Shown: positions 52,160 to 61,902, counted from the stretch's first letter. The stretch is 64,000 bases of DNA from Aquabacterium sp. (GCA_030654395.1 JAURXM010000111.1:18951-82950), one strand, 5' to 3'. A program made the numbers and translations. Notes: generated by a model not told the origin, from the letters alone.

Positions 52160-52213
52160 TTTAAGAGGCGCATGAGCCCAAAACGGGCACGCAGCTACAC
52201 GAAAGCCGCTGTT

Positions 52214-52450
52214 TCAAGCCTTCAGCAAAGCGTACAACTCATCTTTAAGGCTGACACGTTGCAGTTTTTTCTCCTCCAACTCACCAGACGATCCGTGCTC
52301 AATGCCCGTCTCTAGGCGGATCACAGCCTTATCGACATCCTCGTACTCGCGTTCAAGTCGAGCAAAGTGCTGGCTCGACATTTTTAATGTGTGGATTTTG
52401 TCCTTGAACTCGGGAAAGTCCTTAGCTAAGGGGTGGTTGTCTTGAATCAT
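52214..52450 (-). CDS. YdcH/DUF465 family small protein
   Basis: A 78-residue, highly charged, helical protein (DKIHTLKMSSQHFARLEREYEDVDKAVIR, then LEEKKLQRVSLKDELYALL) typical of the DUF465/YdcH family, probably a short coiled coil. ATG 52450 (MIQDNHP) fits the family start; a longer frame to 52513 would extend toward the recA promoter region. Function unknown. Confidence 0.8.
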   Translation of the reverse strand: MIQDNHPLAKDFPEFKDKIHTLKMSSQHFARLEREYEDVDKAVIRLETGIEHGSSGELEEKKLQRVSLKDELYALLKA

Positions 52451-52588
52451 GGGCTCGTCTCTTTCGTTTGGTTTTGATTGCAACAGGTTCATTTTTGCGC
52501 TGACCTGCCCCATCGGCCTTGCGGTAAATCAAGACTTGCAAACCGTCAATCCGAAATAAGGGGGGGGATAAAAAAAATCACAAAAGCA

Positions 52589-52617
52589 CTGTACAAACAT
52601 CCAGCTTTCGACATAAT
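52589..52617 (+). promoter_or_regulatory. recA promoter with LexA (SOS) box
   Basis: CTGTACAAACATCCAG (52589-52604) fits CTG-N10-CAG and differs from CTGT-N8-ACAG at one position. It overlaps a -35 (TGTACA, 52590-52595) that is 16 nt from a -10 (CATAAT, 52612-52617). LexA bound there would block transcription, as expected for recA. Confidence 0.75.
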
Positions 52618-52655
52618 GGCGATCAACCAATCAGCCGCAGAACCGGAGCCACCCC

Positions 52656-53741
52656 ATGGAAGTCACGTCCAAATCAGCACTCAGCGCCGAGAAGGCCAAA
52701 GCCCTGCAAGCCGCACTGGCACAGATCGAAAAGCAGTTCGGCAAGGGCTCAATCATGCGATTGGGCGAGGGCGAGGTGATCGAGGACATCCAAGTCGTGT
52801 CCACCGGTTCGCTGGGTTTGGATATCGCGTTGGGCGTAGGTGGCCTGCCACGTGGCCGCGTGGTTGAGATCTACGGCCCTGAATCGTCCGGCAAGACCAC
52901 GTTGACACTGCAAGTCATCTCTGAAATGCAAAAACTCAGCGGCGTCTGCGCCTTCATTGATGCTGAGCACGCACTGGATGCGCAGTACGCCCAGAAGTTG
53001 GGTGTCAACTTGCAAGATTTGTTGATCTCGCAGCCTGATACCGGCGAGCAAGCGCTTGAAATCGTTGACGCTTTGGTGCGATCCGGCTCTGTCGATTTGA
53101 TCGTCATTGACTCGGTCGCCGCATTGACGCCTAAGGCAGAGCTCGAAGGCGAAATGGGCGACTCCTTGCCGGGCTTGCAAGCCCGCTTGATGAGCCAGGC
53201 ACTGCGCAAGTTGACCGCCACCATCAAAAAGACCAATTGCATGGTCATCTTCATCAACCAAATCCGCATGAAGATCGGTGTGATGTTTGGTAGTCCTGAA
53301 ACGACGACGGGCGGCAACGCCTTGAAGTTCTACGCCTCTGTGCGTTTGGACATCCGCCGCATTGGTTCAATCAAAAAGGGCGATGACATCATTGGCAATG
53401 AGACCAAGGTCAAAGTGGTCAAAAACAAGGTCGCGCCACCCTTCAAAACGGCAGAGTTCGACATTCTTTACGGCGAAGGCATCAGCCGAGAAGGTGAGAT
53501 CGTTGATCTGGGTGTGACTGCCAAAATCGTCGACAAGGCGGGCGCTTGGTACGCCTACAACGGCGAGAAAATTGGACAAGGCAAGGACAACTCACGCGAA
53601 TTCCTGCGCGAGAACCCAGAGCTGGCCCACGAGATCGAGAACAAAATTCGCGACTCACTGGGCGTGGCTTTGTTGCCGCCTAAGGTTGTTGCGGTTGCGG
53701 TTGCGGTTGCGGCTGCTGAGGCACCGGCTAAAAAGGCCTGA
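52656..53741 (+). CDS. recA: Recombinase A
   Basis: A 361-residue RecA with Walker [10 protein letters not shown], the [11 protein letters not shown] segment and a complete core. It starts at the ATG at 52656 with GGAG 8 nt upstream. The C-terminal tail is unusual: instead of the usual acidic end it carries alternating Val-Ala repeats encoded by a hexanucleotide repeat, then AEAPAKKA. recX follows 1 bp after its stop. Confidence 0.97.
   Translation: MEVTSKSALSAEKAKALQAALAQIEKQFGKGSIMRLGEGEVIEDIQVVSTGSLGLDIALGVGGLPRGRVVEIYGPESSGKTTLTLQVISEMQKLSGVCAFIDAEHALDAQYAQKLGVNLQDLLISQPDTGEQALEIVDALVRSGSVDLIVIDSVAALTPKAELEGEMGDSLPGLQARLMSQALRKLTATIKKTNCMVIFINQIRMKIGVMFGSPETTTGGNALKFYASVRLDIRRIGSIKKGDDIIGNETKVKVVKNKVAPPFKTAEFDILYGEGISREGEIVDLGVTAKIVDKAGAWYAYNGEKIGQGKDNSREFLRENPELAHEIENKIRDSLGVALLPPKVVAVAVAVAAAEAPAKKA
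53688..53711 (+). repeat. GTTGCG hexanucleotide repeat (4 copies) in the recA 3' end
   Basis: Four tandem GTTGCG units encode a Val-Ala run near the RecA C terminus. Copy-number change would keep the frame and alter only the tail length. Confidence 0.85.
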
Positions 53742-53742
53742 T

Positions 53743-54240
53743 ATGACCCAGGGCAGCCCACGAGTCCGCCCTGGCTTGTCATTGAAGGGGCGTGCGCTGA
53801 GGTATTTGGCGGCGCGCGAGCATTCACGGGTTGAGCTCACCCGCAAACTGGCGGCTCACGCTGAGTCGCCAGATCAAGTCAGTCAGATACTCGATGACCT
53901 TGAGGCCAAGGGCTTCTTGTCAGCCCAACGCTTTGCAGACTCGGTGCTGCACCGCAAAGCGGCACGTTTCGGTGTGGCGCGCTTGCAAGCCGAAATGGCG
54001 CAGCATCAATTGCCCGCGGATATCGCCCGTGAAGCCGTGTCGACGCTACGCGAGACCGAATTCGAACGGGCCCACGCCCTGTGGGTTCGGCGTTATCGGG
54101 TCACATCAGATGGCCCTGAAGCGACACCAGAGGTGACACCGCAAGACCAGGCCAAGCAAATGCGTTTTTTGGCTGGCAGGGGCTTTTCTGGTGACGTGAT
54201 CCGACGTGTGATCCGTGGCGACGGATTCACACAATCGTGA
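53743..54240 (+). CDS. recX: Regulatory protein RecX
   Basis: A 165-residue helical repeat protein (RALRYLAAREHSRVELTRKL, then AKGFLSAQRFADSVLHRKA) that modulates RecA filaments. The start at 53743 lies 1 bp after the recA stop, so the pair is co-transcribed and SOS-controlled. Longer in-frame starts would lie inside recA. Length is typical. Confidence 0.93.
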   Translation: MTQGSPRVRPGLSLKGRALRYLAAREHSRVELTRKLAAHAESPDQVSQILDDLEAKGFLSAQRFADSVLHRKAARFGVARLQAEMAQHQLPADIAREAVSTLRETEFERAHALWVRRYRVTSDGPEATPEVTPQDQAKQMRFLAGRGFSGDVIRRVIRGDGFTQS

Positions 54241-54306
54241 TCTGAGCGCTGCCCGCGCTACTATGTGTTCTGCTGCACTGCAAAAACACCATACTGCGAG
54301 CCCCCC

Positions 54307-55467
54307 ATGAAAATCCATGAGTACCAAGGCAAAGAAATCCTGAGCCAATTCGGTGTGCCGGTTCCAAAGGGTATCCCGGCATTTTCTGTTGATGAGGCCC
54401 TTGCGGCCGCTGAAAAGCTAGGCGGCCCAGTTTGGGTAGTCAAAGCCCAGATTCACGCCGGTGGACGAGGCAAGGGGGGCGGCGTCAAGGTCGCCAAGTC
54501 CTTGGCTGACGTCAAGCGCTTGGCAGGTGAGATCTTGGGCATGCAGCTCAAAACGCACCAAACCGGCCCTGAAGGCCAAAAGGTCAACCGCCTGTACATC
54601 GAAGACGGTGCTGACATCCAAAAAGAATATTACGTCTCGGTCGTCACAGACCGCGCCACGCAAATGGTCGCGTTCATCGCCTCCAGCGAAGGCGGCATGG
54701 ACATCGAAGAAGTCGCGCACAGCACACCCGAGAAAATCATCAAGGTGTTTGTGGATCCGATCGCCGGGCTGACCGACGCCCAAGCCAAGGCCATCGCCGA
54801 CGGGATTGGCATGCCAGCCGATTCGACGGCACAAGCCATCGACATCTTCAAAAAGCTCTACCAGTGTTACATGCAGACCGATGCATCGCTGCTGGAGATC
54901 AACCCACTGAACCGTGACAGCAAGGGCCAGCTCGTGGCCTTGGACTCGAAGTTCAATTTCGACCCCAACGCCTTGTTCCGTCACCCAGAGATCGTCGCCT
55001 ACCGCGATTTGGCTGAAGAGGATCCGGCTGAAATCGAAGCTTCCAAGTTTGATCTGGCCTATATCCAGCTTGAAGGCAACATTGGCTGCTTGGTGAACGG
55101 TGCAGGTTTGGCCATGGCCACCATGGACACCATCAAGCTGTTTGGCGGTGAGCCAGCCAACTTCTTGGACGTAGGCGGTGGCGCCACAGCCGAGAAGGTC
55201 ACTGAAGCCTTCAAGATCATGCTCAAGAACCCTGAAGTCAAGGGCATCTTGGTCAACATCTTTGGCGGCATCATGAAGTGCGACACCATTGCTGACGGCG
55301 TCATCAAGGCTTGCAAGGCCGTGAATTTGACTGTGCCTTTGGTTGTGCGCATGAAGGGCACCAACGAAGACTTGGGCAAGAAGATGCTGGCCGATTCAGG
55401 CTTGCCTATCATCGCCGCCGATTCCATGGCCGAAGCCGCGACCAAAATCGTCGCCGCTGTCGCTTAA
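54307..55467 (+). CDS. sucC: Succinyl-CoA synthetase subunit beta
   Basis: A 386-residue ADP-forming ligase subunit with an N-terminal ATP-grasp domain ([38 protein letters not shown]) and a C-terminal CoA-ligase domain ([16 protein letters not shown]). With SucD it makes ATP from succinyl-CoA in the TCA cycle. The ATG at 54307 is the conserved family start. Confidence 0.97.
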   Translation: MKIHEYQGKEILSQFGVPVPKGIPAFSVDEALAAAEKLGGPVWVVKAQIHAGGRGKGGGVKVAKSLADVKRLAGEILGMQLKTHQTGPEGQKVNRLYIEDGADIQKEYYVSVVTDRATQMVAFIASSEGGMDIEEVAHSTPEKIIKVFVDPIAGLTDAQAKAIADGIGMPADSTAQAIDIFKKLYQCYMQTDASLLEINPLNRDSKGQLVALDSKFNFDPNALFRHPEIVAYRDLAEEDPAEIEASKFDLAYIQLEGNIGCLVNGAGLAMATMDTIKLFGGEPANFLDVGGGATAEKVTEAFKIMLKNPEVKGILVNIFGGIMKCDTIADGVIKACKAVNLTVPLVVRMKGTNEDLGKKMLADSGLPIIAADSMAEAATKIVAAVA

Positions 55468-55489
55468 TCTTGACCAGAGAGACTTCGTC

Positions 55490-56383
55490 ATGAGCATTTA
55501 CATCAACAAAGACACCAAGGTCATCACCCAAGGCATCACGGGCAAGACCGGGCAATTCCACACACGTGGCTGCCGCGACTACGCCAACGGCAAAAACGCC
55601 TTTGTGGCTGGGGTCAACCCCAAAAAAGCCGGTGAAGACTTCGAAGGCATCCCGATTTTTGCCAGCGTCACCGAGGCTGCCAAGCAAACCGGCGCCACCG
55701 TGTCTGTGATCTATGTGCCCCCATCGGGTGCGGCTGCGGCCATCTGGGAGGCTGTTGAAGCCGATTTAGAGCTGGTGATCGCCATCACAGAAGGCATCCC
55801 TGTGCGCGACATGCTTGAAGTGCGTGCCCGCATGAAGGCCAAGGAAGCCGCTGGCGGCAAGCGCACCTTGTTGCTGGGGCCAAACTGCCCAGGCCTGATC
55901 ACGCCTGAAGAAATCAAAATTGGCATCATGCCTGGCCACATCCACCGCAAGGGTCGCATTGGCGTGGTGTCCCGCTCTGGCACCTTGACCTATGAAGCCG
56001 TGGCCCAGTTGACTGAGCTTGGCTTGGGGCAATCCAGCGCAGTGGGCATTGGCGGCGACCCCATCAATGGCCTTAAGCACATTGATGTGATGCGGGCTTT
56101 TAATGATGACCCAGACACCGACGCCGTCATCATGATCGGTGAAATCGGCGGCCCAGATGAGGCTGAAGCCGCTTACTGGTGCAAGGCCAACATGAAAAAA
56201 CCCATTGTCGGCTTCATCGCTGGCGTGACGGCCCCTCCGGGCAAGCGCATGGGCCACGCAGGCGCCTTGATCAGCGGCGGCGCTGACACAGCCGATGCCA
56301 AGCTGGCCATCATGGAAGAGTGCGGCTTTAAAGTCACCCGTAACCCATCAGAGATGGGCCGGATTTTGAAATCTTTGATTTAA
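55490..56383 (+). CDS. sucD: Succinyl-CoA synthetase subunit alpha
   Basis: A 297-residue CoA-binding subunit. The N terminus SIYINKDTKVITQGITGKTG is a Rossmann CoA site, and the phosphorylated His lies in GKRMGHAGALISGG. It follows sucC by 22 bp. Length is normal. Confidence 0.97.
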   Translation: MSIYINKDTKVITQGITGKTGQFHTRGCRDYANGKNAFVAGVNPKKAGEDFEGIPIFASVTEAAKQTGATVSVIYVPPSGAAAAIWEAVEADLELVIAITEGIPVRDMLEVRARMKAKEAAGGKRTLLLGPNCPGLITPEEIKIGIMPGHIHRKGRIGVVSRSGTLTYEAVAQLTELGLGQSSAVGIGGDPINGLKHIDVMRAFNDDPDTDAVIMIGEIGGPDEAEAAYWCKANMKKPIVGFIAGVTAPPGKRMGHAGALISGGADTADAKLAIMEECGFKVTRNPSEMGRILKSLI

Positions 56384-56397
56384 GCATCACGACCTGA

Positions 56398-56421
56398 AGC
56401 CTGCCGGTGATACGGCAGGCT
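56398..56421 (+). terminator. Perfect hairpin between sucD and the TerC gene
   Basis: AGCCTGCCG/CGGCAGGCT, 9-bp stem, 6-nt loop, no T tract. It could be a transcript-end stabiliser or a weak terminator. Confidence 0.4.
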
Positions 56422-56457
56422 GCCCCTACACTGGGGTGCTGTATTTTTTGGGACAAC

Positions 56458-57153
56458 ATGGACGCTTTTTTAACACCCGAGTTCTGGCTTGCAGTTGGCC
56501 AGATCGTGATGATCGATATCTTGCTGGGTGGCGACAACGCAGTCGTCATCGCACTGGCTTGCCGCAATTTGCCACCTGCACTGCGGACCAAAGGCATCAT
56601 CTGGGGCACAGTCGGCGCGATCGTACTGCGCGTCATCCTGATTTTCTTTGCCATGTCGCTGCTCAAGCTGCCGTACTTGAAGCTCACCGGCGCAGTCTTG
56701 CTGCTCTGGATCGGCATCAAAATGCTGGTGCCTGATGATGGCGGGCATGAGGTCAGTGGCAGTGATCGCCTGCTTGGCGCCATCAAAACCATCATCGTGG
56801 CCGACTTCGTCATGAGTGTCGACAACGTCATTGGCATTGCCGGAGCAGCCCAAGGATCAGGCCATCCAGACCACGAAATGGCGCTGGTTATTTTCGGTCT
56901 GCTGGTCAGCATCCCCATTATTGTTTGGGGCAGCACCTTGGTGCTCAAGTTGATGGACCGTTTCCCCATCATCATCCAAGCTGGCAGCATGTTGCTGGGC
57001 TGGATTGCAGGCACCTTGGCCGTCACAGACCCTGCGGCCACGCCCTATCTGCCGCAGCTTGAGGCTACACGTTATGTTGCGGGGGCCTTGGGTGCTTTGT
57101 TTGTGATCACGCTGGGCACCTTGTTGGCCAAGCGGGCCACTTCAGACACCTGA
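56458..57153 (+). CDS. TerC family integral membrane protein
   Basis: A 231-residue multi-span protein with the TerC signatures DILLGGDNAVVIALA and DFVMSVDNVIGIAGAA, which carry membrane-embedded acidic residues implicated in metal ion (Mn2+) transport. The start at 56458 fits the family. Its stop overlaps the kinase start (TGATG), so it is translationally coupled to the signalling genes. Confidence 0.92.
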   Translation: MDAFLTPEFWLAVGQIVMIDILLGGDNAVVIALACRNLPPALRTKGIIWGTVGAIVLRVILIFFAMSLLKLPYLKLTGAVLLLWIGIKMLVPDDGGHEVSGSDRLLGAIKTIIVADFVMSVDNVIGIAGAAQGSGHPDHEMALVIFGLLVSIPIIVWGSTLVLKLMDRFPIIIQAGSMLLGWIAGTLAVTDPAATPYLPQLEATRYVAGALGALFVITLGTLLAKRATSDT

Positions 57154-58673
57154 TGCACATGACATCAATTTGGCTGGCACTCGGGATCGTTGGCTTGATG
57201 CTGACGGCAGCGGGCTTGCTGATTTGGTTGTTGCGCCAGCGTCGCCGCATGCCCGGGGATCGGGCCGGTTTTGTCAACACCCGCCCTTTGTTTGTGGACA
57301 CAGACCCTGCTGCGCCGCACACCTTACCCGGTGCCGAGCAAGATGCAGGGCCCGAGACCGTGCTGTCTTACTTAGATGTGCCCGTTAACTCGGCTTTTCA
57401 CTCTCAGTTTGCCAACAGCAATGCCTCCATTTTTGCTGAGGACTTTGCGCCCACCACGCTGCCCCAAAGCTTGTCTGATGTCAGCCACCCGTCGCACGCC
57501 GATCAACTTGGCATGCAACGTATTCAGCGTGCCCTGCAGTCTTTAGGTGATGGCCCAATAGACAAGGCTTGGGCTACTCTGCAGGGTTACCTGCCTGATG
57601 CGGCCAACCGCGAGGCCGCCCTCGATACGCTAGAGCGTATTGGCCTGGCCTTTGAGCGTGACACACGCTATGACTGCGCCCGTGATGTCTATGAGCACAT
57701 GGCCGATATCGATCCTGAATGGCGCCAAGTCAAGCTGCGTTTGATGCGTGCCCGGGGTTTGGCACAAGTTGCGACCGCCAACACTTGGGGCACCGTCCCC
57801 GCTCGGCCCTTGCCGGATATCAAGCAAGGTCAGATGGGTAAATACTTGGTCGACAAGCAAATTGGCAAAGGCGCGATGGGCGCCGTGTGCTTGGGCTACG
57901 ACCCCACGACAGACCGCAAAGTTGCGCTCAAAACCATGGCCTTGGCACAAGAGTTCAGCGGTGCTGAATTGGCCGATGCCCGTGCACGCTTCTTGCGCGA
58001 AGCTGAAATGGCAGGCCGCATCCAGCACCCTGACATCGTCAGCATCCTTGATGCCGGTGAACTTGACGGCGTCGCCTTCATCGCGATGGAGCTGGTTGAG
58101 GGCACCGACCTGAGCCAATACACCAAGCCTGATCAGCTGCTGCCCCTGTTGCAACTCCTGCCGATCATGGCCCGTGTGGCCGATGCCTTGGCCTACGCCC
58201 ACACAAGGGGCGTGACACACCGAGACATCAAGCCCGCCAACATCATGGTTGATTTGCGCAATGGCACCGTCAAAGTGATGGATTTTGGCGTGGCCCGTGT
58301 CGCCGATGCCACCCGCACGCGCACCGGTGTGGTGCTGGGTACGCCTACCTTCATGTCGCCTGAGCAGTTGTCTGGCCAAACCATTGATGGCCGTGCCGAT
58401 TTGTACTCGCTGGGCGTGGCCCTGTTCCAGTTGCTGACGGGGCAGCTGCCTTACCGCAACGACTCCATGGCCGCCTTGATGCGTGCCATCAGCCGCGAAA
58501 CAGCCCCCAACGTTTGCGCCATTCGGGCTGACCTGCCTGAGGCCTTGGGCGACATCGTGGCCCTGTGCCTGCAAAAACACCCCAGCACCCGTTACGCCAA
58601 TGGTCAGCAGCTGGCAGAAGACTTGCGTGCCGTAGCACAAAGCCTTCAGCAGCCTGATATTGATCTAGGGTGA
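57153..58673 (+). CDS. Membrane-anchored Ser/Thr protein kinase (Hanks type)
   Basis: A 506-residue protein with one N-terminal membrane helix (residues about 5-23), then a region of about 200 residues with helical, TPR-like character (LERIGLAFERDTRYDCARDVYEHMADIDPEWRQ). The C-terminal kinase domain (about 229-495) is complete: GKGAMGAVCLGYD, Lys in VALKT, HRDIKPANIMV (H356-D358), DFG at 377 and APE-like SPEQLSG. It is followed by PP2C and FHA genes, a common bacterial signalling set. Confidence 0.94.
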   Translation: MHMTSIWLALGIVGLMLTAAGLLIWLLRQRRRMPGDRAGFVNTRPLFVDTDPAAPHTLPGAEQDAGPETVLSYLDVPVNSAFHSQFANSNASIFAEDFAPTTLPQSLSDVSHPSHADQLGMQRIQRALQSLGDGPIDKAWATLQGYLPDAANREAALDTLERIGLAFERDTRYDCARDVYEHMADIDPEWRQVKLRLMRARGLAQVATANTWGTVPARPLPDIKQGQMGKYLVDKQIGKGAMGAVCLGYDPTTDRKVALKTMALAQEFSGAELADARARFLREAEMAGRIQHPDIVSILDAGELDGVAFIAMELVEGTDLSQYTKPDQLLPLLQLLPIMARVADALAYAHTRGVTHRDIKPANIMVDLRNGTVKVMDFGVARVADATRTRTGVVLGTPTFMSPEQLSGQTIDGRADLYSLGVALFQLLTGQLPYRNDSMAALMRAISRETAPNVCAIRADLPEALGDIVALCLQKHPSTRYANGQQLAEDLRAVAQSLQQPDIDLG

Positions 58674-58742
58674 TCCCTTAAAAGCCCCCCCTAGCTTGCA
58701 AGACACAGCGCTTCAGCATGAAAACACAGCGACAATTCGGCC

Positions 58743-59552
58743 ATGGACTTTGAGTTTTGCAGTCAAACCGACACCGGGCGTGTGCGGACCAACAATGAAG
58801 ACGCCATTGCCATGGAAGAGGGCAGTGGCGTGGCTGTGCTGGCCGATGGCATGGGCGGTTACGCTGCCGGTGAGGTCGCCAGCGGCATGGCCTGCGACTT
58901 TATCCGGGCTGAGTTAGGCCGTTGGCTGGACGAGGCATCAGCCAATGCCAGCGACAGCGACGTCAAACGCGCCATGGACATCTGCGTCGACAACGCCAAC
59001 CGGGCTATTTTTGGTGCCGCCAACTCCAACCCGACCTACGCCGGTATGGGCACCACCTTGGTTTTGGCTGTGTTCCGACCCGGGCGCTTGCTGATGGGGC
59101 ACATTGGTGACTCGCGCGGCTACCGTTGGCGCGATGGCGCGTTGCTCCAGATCACAAAAGACCATTCGTTACTGCAAGAACAGATAGATGCTGGCATCCT
59201 CACGCCTGAGCAAGCCCTGTACGCAGCCAACAAAAACTTGGTGACACGGGCTTTGGGCGTGGAGGACATGGTCTTGATGGAAACACATTTGCACGATATT
59301 TGCTCTGGTGATATCTACCTGATGTGTTCCGACGGCCTGTCCGATATGCTGCGAGATTCAGAAATCGCCGAAGTCATGTCTGCGCACACCACTTTGCCCG
59401 AAATGGCAGAGGCTCTGGTGGCTGCTGCGAATGACGCCGGTGGCAGAGATAACATCGCTGTGGTGTTGGTGCGGGCCCAAGGCTTGGCCAACCCCGCACC
59501 CAAGTCCTGGTGGCCTTTTAAGCGCCAGGGCGGCACCAGCAACACCAACTAG
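58743..59552 (+). CDS. PP2C-type Ser/Thr protein phosphatase
   Basis: A 269-residue PPM-family phosphatase with the metal-binding acidic residues in NNEDAIA, VLADGMGGYAAGEVAS, HIGDSRGYRWR, CSDGLSDML and GGRDNIAVVLV. It likely reverses phosphorylation by the kinase encoded just upstream. Reading starts at the ATG at 58743. Confidence 0.95.
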   Translation: MDFEFCSQTDTGRVRTNNEDAIAMEEGSGVAVLADGMGGYAAGEVASGMACDFIRAELGRWLDEASANASDSDVKRAMDICVDNANRAIFGAANSNPTYAGMGTTLVLAVFRPGRLLMGHIGDSRGYRWRDGALLQITKDHSLLQEQIDAGILTPEQALYAANKNLVTRALGVEDMVLMETHLHDICSGDIYLMCSDGLSDMLRDSEIAEVMSAHTTLPEMAEALVAAANDAGGRDNIAVVLVRAQGLANPAPKSWWPFKRQGGTSNTN

Positions 59553-59574
59553 ATCAAATACCAAGAGGTTCCGA

Positions 59575-60282
59575 ATGGGCAAACTGGTCGTCTCGCTAGA
59601 CGGTGTCGTCATCAAAGAAGTCCAAATCACCAAGGACAAAACCTCGCTTGGGCGGCGTCCGTACAACGACATCGTGATCGACAACTTGGCGGTCAGTGGT
59701 GAACACGCCATCATGCAACTCGTGGGCAATGAGGTCTTCATTGAAGACCTCAACAGCACCAACGGCACCTACATCAACGGCAAAGCCGTCAAAAAGCAGT
59801 TGCTGGCGCACAACGACACGGTCGAGATCGGCAAGTACAAGATCAAGTTTTTGGGCGAAGAAGGCTCGGACTACGAAAAAACCATGATCTTGCGCCCCGG
59901 CACCCCACTGGCCACCGCCTTGGCAGGCATGGGTGCGCCGGGCGCCACGCCTGGCCCCATCGCGCCCAGGCCCAACTTTGGCAGCACCTTGGGTTCGGGT
60001 TTTGGCTCGTTCACCCAGCAAACACCTGCGTCCATCAAAGTGCTCAACGGCGCAGCGGCTGGCCGCGAAGTGGCGTTGACCAAAGTGGTGACCACGGTGG
60101 GCAAACCGGGTGTACAAGTGGCGTCCATCACCAAGCGCCCCGGCGGCTACGTTTTTGCGCACGTTGAGGGTTTGGCCCGCCCAACCGTCAACGGTGCAGA
60201 CGTGGCCAACGACCCGGTGCCCCTCAAAAACGGCGACGTGATTGAGCTGGCTGGCACACAAATGCAATTTGTACAGGCCTGA
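59575..60282 (+). CDS. FHA domain protein
   Basis: A 235-residue protein with an N-terminal FHA domain, which binds phosphothreonine: LGRRPYNDIVID, SGEHA and NSTNGTYING are the conserved contact segments. A Gly/Pro-rich linker (about 115-145) leads to a second, degenerate FHA-like fold (TVGKPGVQVASITKR, TVNGADVANDPVPLKNGD). It is likely a substrate or scaffold of the upstream kinase/phosphatase pair. Confidence 0.93.
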   Translation: MGKLVVSLDGVVIKEVQITKDKTSLGRRPYNDIVIDNLAVSGEHAIMQLVGNEVFIEDLNSTNGTYINGKAVKKQLLAHNDTVEIGKYKIKFLGEEGSDYEKTMILRPGTPLATALAGMGAPGATPGPIAPRPNFGSTLGSGFGSFTQQTPASIKVLNGAAAGREVALTKVVTTVGKPGVQVASITKRPGGYVFAHVEGLARPTVNGADVANDPVPLKNGDVIELAGTQMQFVQA

Positions 60283-60315
60283 TCCCACGGCCCTTGCGCA
60301 AGGAAAGACGCCCTG

Positions 60316-61131
60316 ATGATCCGTGTTTTGGGTTGCTCTGGCTCGATTGCCGCGCGGTGCCACACCACCGCTTTTTTGCTGGATGACGACATCCTGATCG
60401 ACGCTGGCAGCGGCGTCGGTGAACTGCGCTTGGATGAGCTGGCCCGGATTGACCATGTGCTGATCAGCCACAGCCACCTGGACCACATCCTCAGCATCCC
60501 CCTGCTGGCCGACAGCGTGATGAAGCTGCGCGCGGGCCCCGGCGGCAGCATGGCCGACCTGAAGCCCATCCACGTGCACGCCTTGCCTGAAACCTTGGAT
60601 GCGCTGCGCAAGCACATCTTCAATGGCGTGATCTGGCCGGACTTCACCCGCTTGCCCAGTGCCAGCCACCCGATTTTGGTGCTGCACGAGATCCACATCG
60701 GCCAGACGCTGACCTTCCAAACCCGTGGCGGCAAGCTGGACCGCGTGGTGCACGTGCTGCCTGCGGCCCACACCGTGCCCGGCGTCGGTTTTGGCGTGGA
60801 AACACCGCAAGGGTGGTGGGTTTTTTCAGGGGACACAGGCCCCAACCCCGCTTTGTGGCAAGCCCTGGCTGGCCAACGCATTGCCCAATTGGTGATCGAA
60901 ACCGCCTTTGGCAATGAAGAGGCCCACCTGGCCCACATCAGCGGCCACCTGTCGCCCCAGAGCTTGGCCACTGAGCTGGCGCAACTGGATGGCGAGGTCA
61001 GCGTCTACATCACCCACCCCAAACCGGGTGAAGTGCCATCCGTGCTGGCGCAGATCAGGGCGCTGGACACCCAGCACCGCATCGAGCCCCTGCGCGAGGG
61101 CCAGCGGTTTAATGTGCCGCTGGACGATTGA
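60316..61131 (+). CDS. Class II 3',5'-cyclic-nucleotide phosphodiesterase family protein
   Basis: A 271-residue metallo-beta-lactamase-fold protein with HSHLDHILSIPLL as the metal site, then FSGDTGPNPALW and HISGHLSPQSLATEL. This pattern fits class II cAMP phosphodiesterases (CpdP/PDE1) more than general MBL hydrolases. No signal peptide is seen. It starts 33 bp after the FHA gene, so cyclic nucleotide turnover may be tied to the kinase block. Confidence 0.82.
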   Translation: MIRVLGCSGSIAARCHTTAFLLDDDILIDAGSGVGELRLDELARIDHVLISHSHLDHILSIPLLADSVMKLRAGPGGSMADLKPIHVHALPETLDALRKHIFNGVIWPDFTRLPSASHPILVLHEIHIGQTLTFQTRGGKLDRVVHVLPAAHTVPGVGFGVETPQGWWVFSGDTGPNPALWQALAGQRIAQLVIETAFGNEEAHLAHISGHLSPQSLATELAQLDGEVSVYITHPKPGEVPSVLAQIRALDTQHRIEPLREGQRFNVPLDD

Positions 61132-61274
61132 GGGGTGACACAAATTGTCAGTCTTGTTGACCACATGACAGTTTTTGGGCTGCAAATAGAAACAAGGATG
61201 ACGCAAACCGTTTGCTTGAGCCCAGCCCTAAGGGAAAGTGCCTAAAAAGTCACGGAATTTCAGGCCTTGAAAGC

Positions 61275-61289
61275 TGGCACGGCGCCTGC
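61275..61289 (+). promoter_or_regulatory. Sigma-54 promoter of the pilin gene
   Basis: TGGCACG-GCGC-CTGC has GG and GC at exact -24/-12 spacing and matches TGGCACG-N4-TTGC with one mismatch. Type IV pilin genes are typically driven by sigma-54 with PilR. TGTCA (61146-61150) and TGACA (61166-61170) upstream are possible PilR contacts. Confidence 0.8.
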
Positions 61290-61370
61290 GTTATACAAAG
61301 CGTGGCCCCCAAAGGTGTGGGGTCTGTCGCAAGCAAAGTTGTTAACGGGCCCAGCCCTGAGGAGTTCACC

Positions 61371-61805
61371 ATGAAACGTGTCCAACAAGGTTTTACCCTG
61401 ATCGAACTGATGATCGTTATTGCGATTATCGGCATTCTGGCCGCGATCGCGATTCCGGCGTATTCCGACTACACGGCGCGTGCCCAGGCTTCCGAAGCCT
61501 TCGCGATTCTGGACGGCTTCAAAACCCCCATTACCGAAGCGGTCGCCGATCAGGGCGGCACTGCTGGCTGTGCTACACCGGCTACCGCCATTGTGACTGG
61601 TAAGTATGTCAACGGAACCACTTTCACCTGGGCCGACCCGACCTGCACGATCGTAGCAACCTTCTCGGCCACGGGCGTGAACCCGAAAATCGCCAGCAAG
61701 ACGGCTACCCTGACCTACGATAACACCGCCGGCACCTGGGTTTGCACGACCGACCTGCCCGCAGGAATCGCGCCGACTTCCTGTAACGGTGCGCTTGCCC
61801 AATAA
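61371..61805 (+). CDS. pilA: Type IV major pilin-like protein
   Basis: A 144-residue type IVa pilin. The short leader MKRVQQG is cut by prepilin peptidase before F in [19 protein letters not shown], and the conserved Glu5 is present. The globular part has cysteine pairs (GCATP/PTC and [15 protein letters not shown]), the latter a probable D-region disulfide. GAGGAG lies 8 nt before the ATG at 61371. It is a single gene between a sigma-54 promoter and a strong terminator. Confidence 0.93.
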   Translation: MKRVQQGFTLIELMIVIAIIGILAAIAIPAYSDYTARAQASEAFAILDGFKTPITEAVADQGGTAGCATPATAIVTGKYVNGTTFTWADPTCTIVATFSATGVNPKIASKTATLTYDNTAGTWVCTTDLPAGIAPTSCNGALAQ

Positions 61806-61870
61806 TGCCCTTCCTGTGCACACGCTTGCGTGAGTGCACGGGCAGCGTATCAGAAGCTGCACAGACGTAA

Positions 61871-61902
61871 AACAAAGCCCCCGGTTTCGGGGGCTTTGTT
61901 TA
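61871..61902 (+). terminator. Rho-independent terminator of the pilin gene
   Basis: A 13-bp perfect stem (61871-61883 with 61888-61900), GC-rich at the loop end, with a GTTT loop and T residues at the end. Confidence 0.92.

Noticed and set aside
59596..60810. 404-codon open frame antisense to the FHA and phosphodiesterase genes
   Set aside because: It spans two well-supported genes and their gap, has His/Gln/Val-rich antisense composition, and shows no motif.
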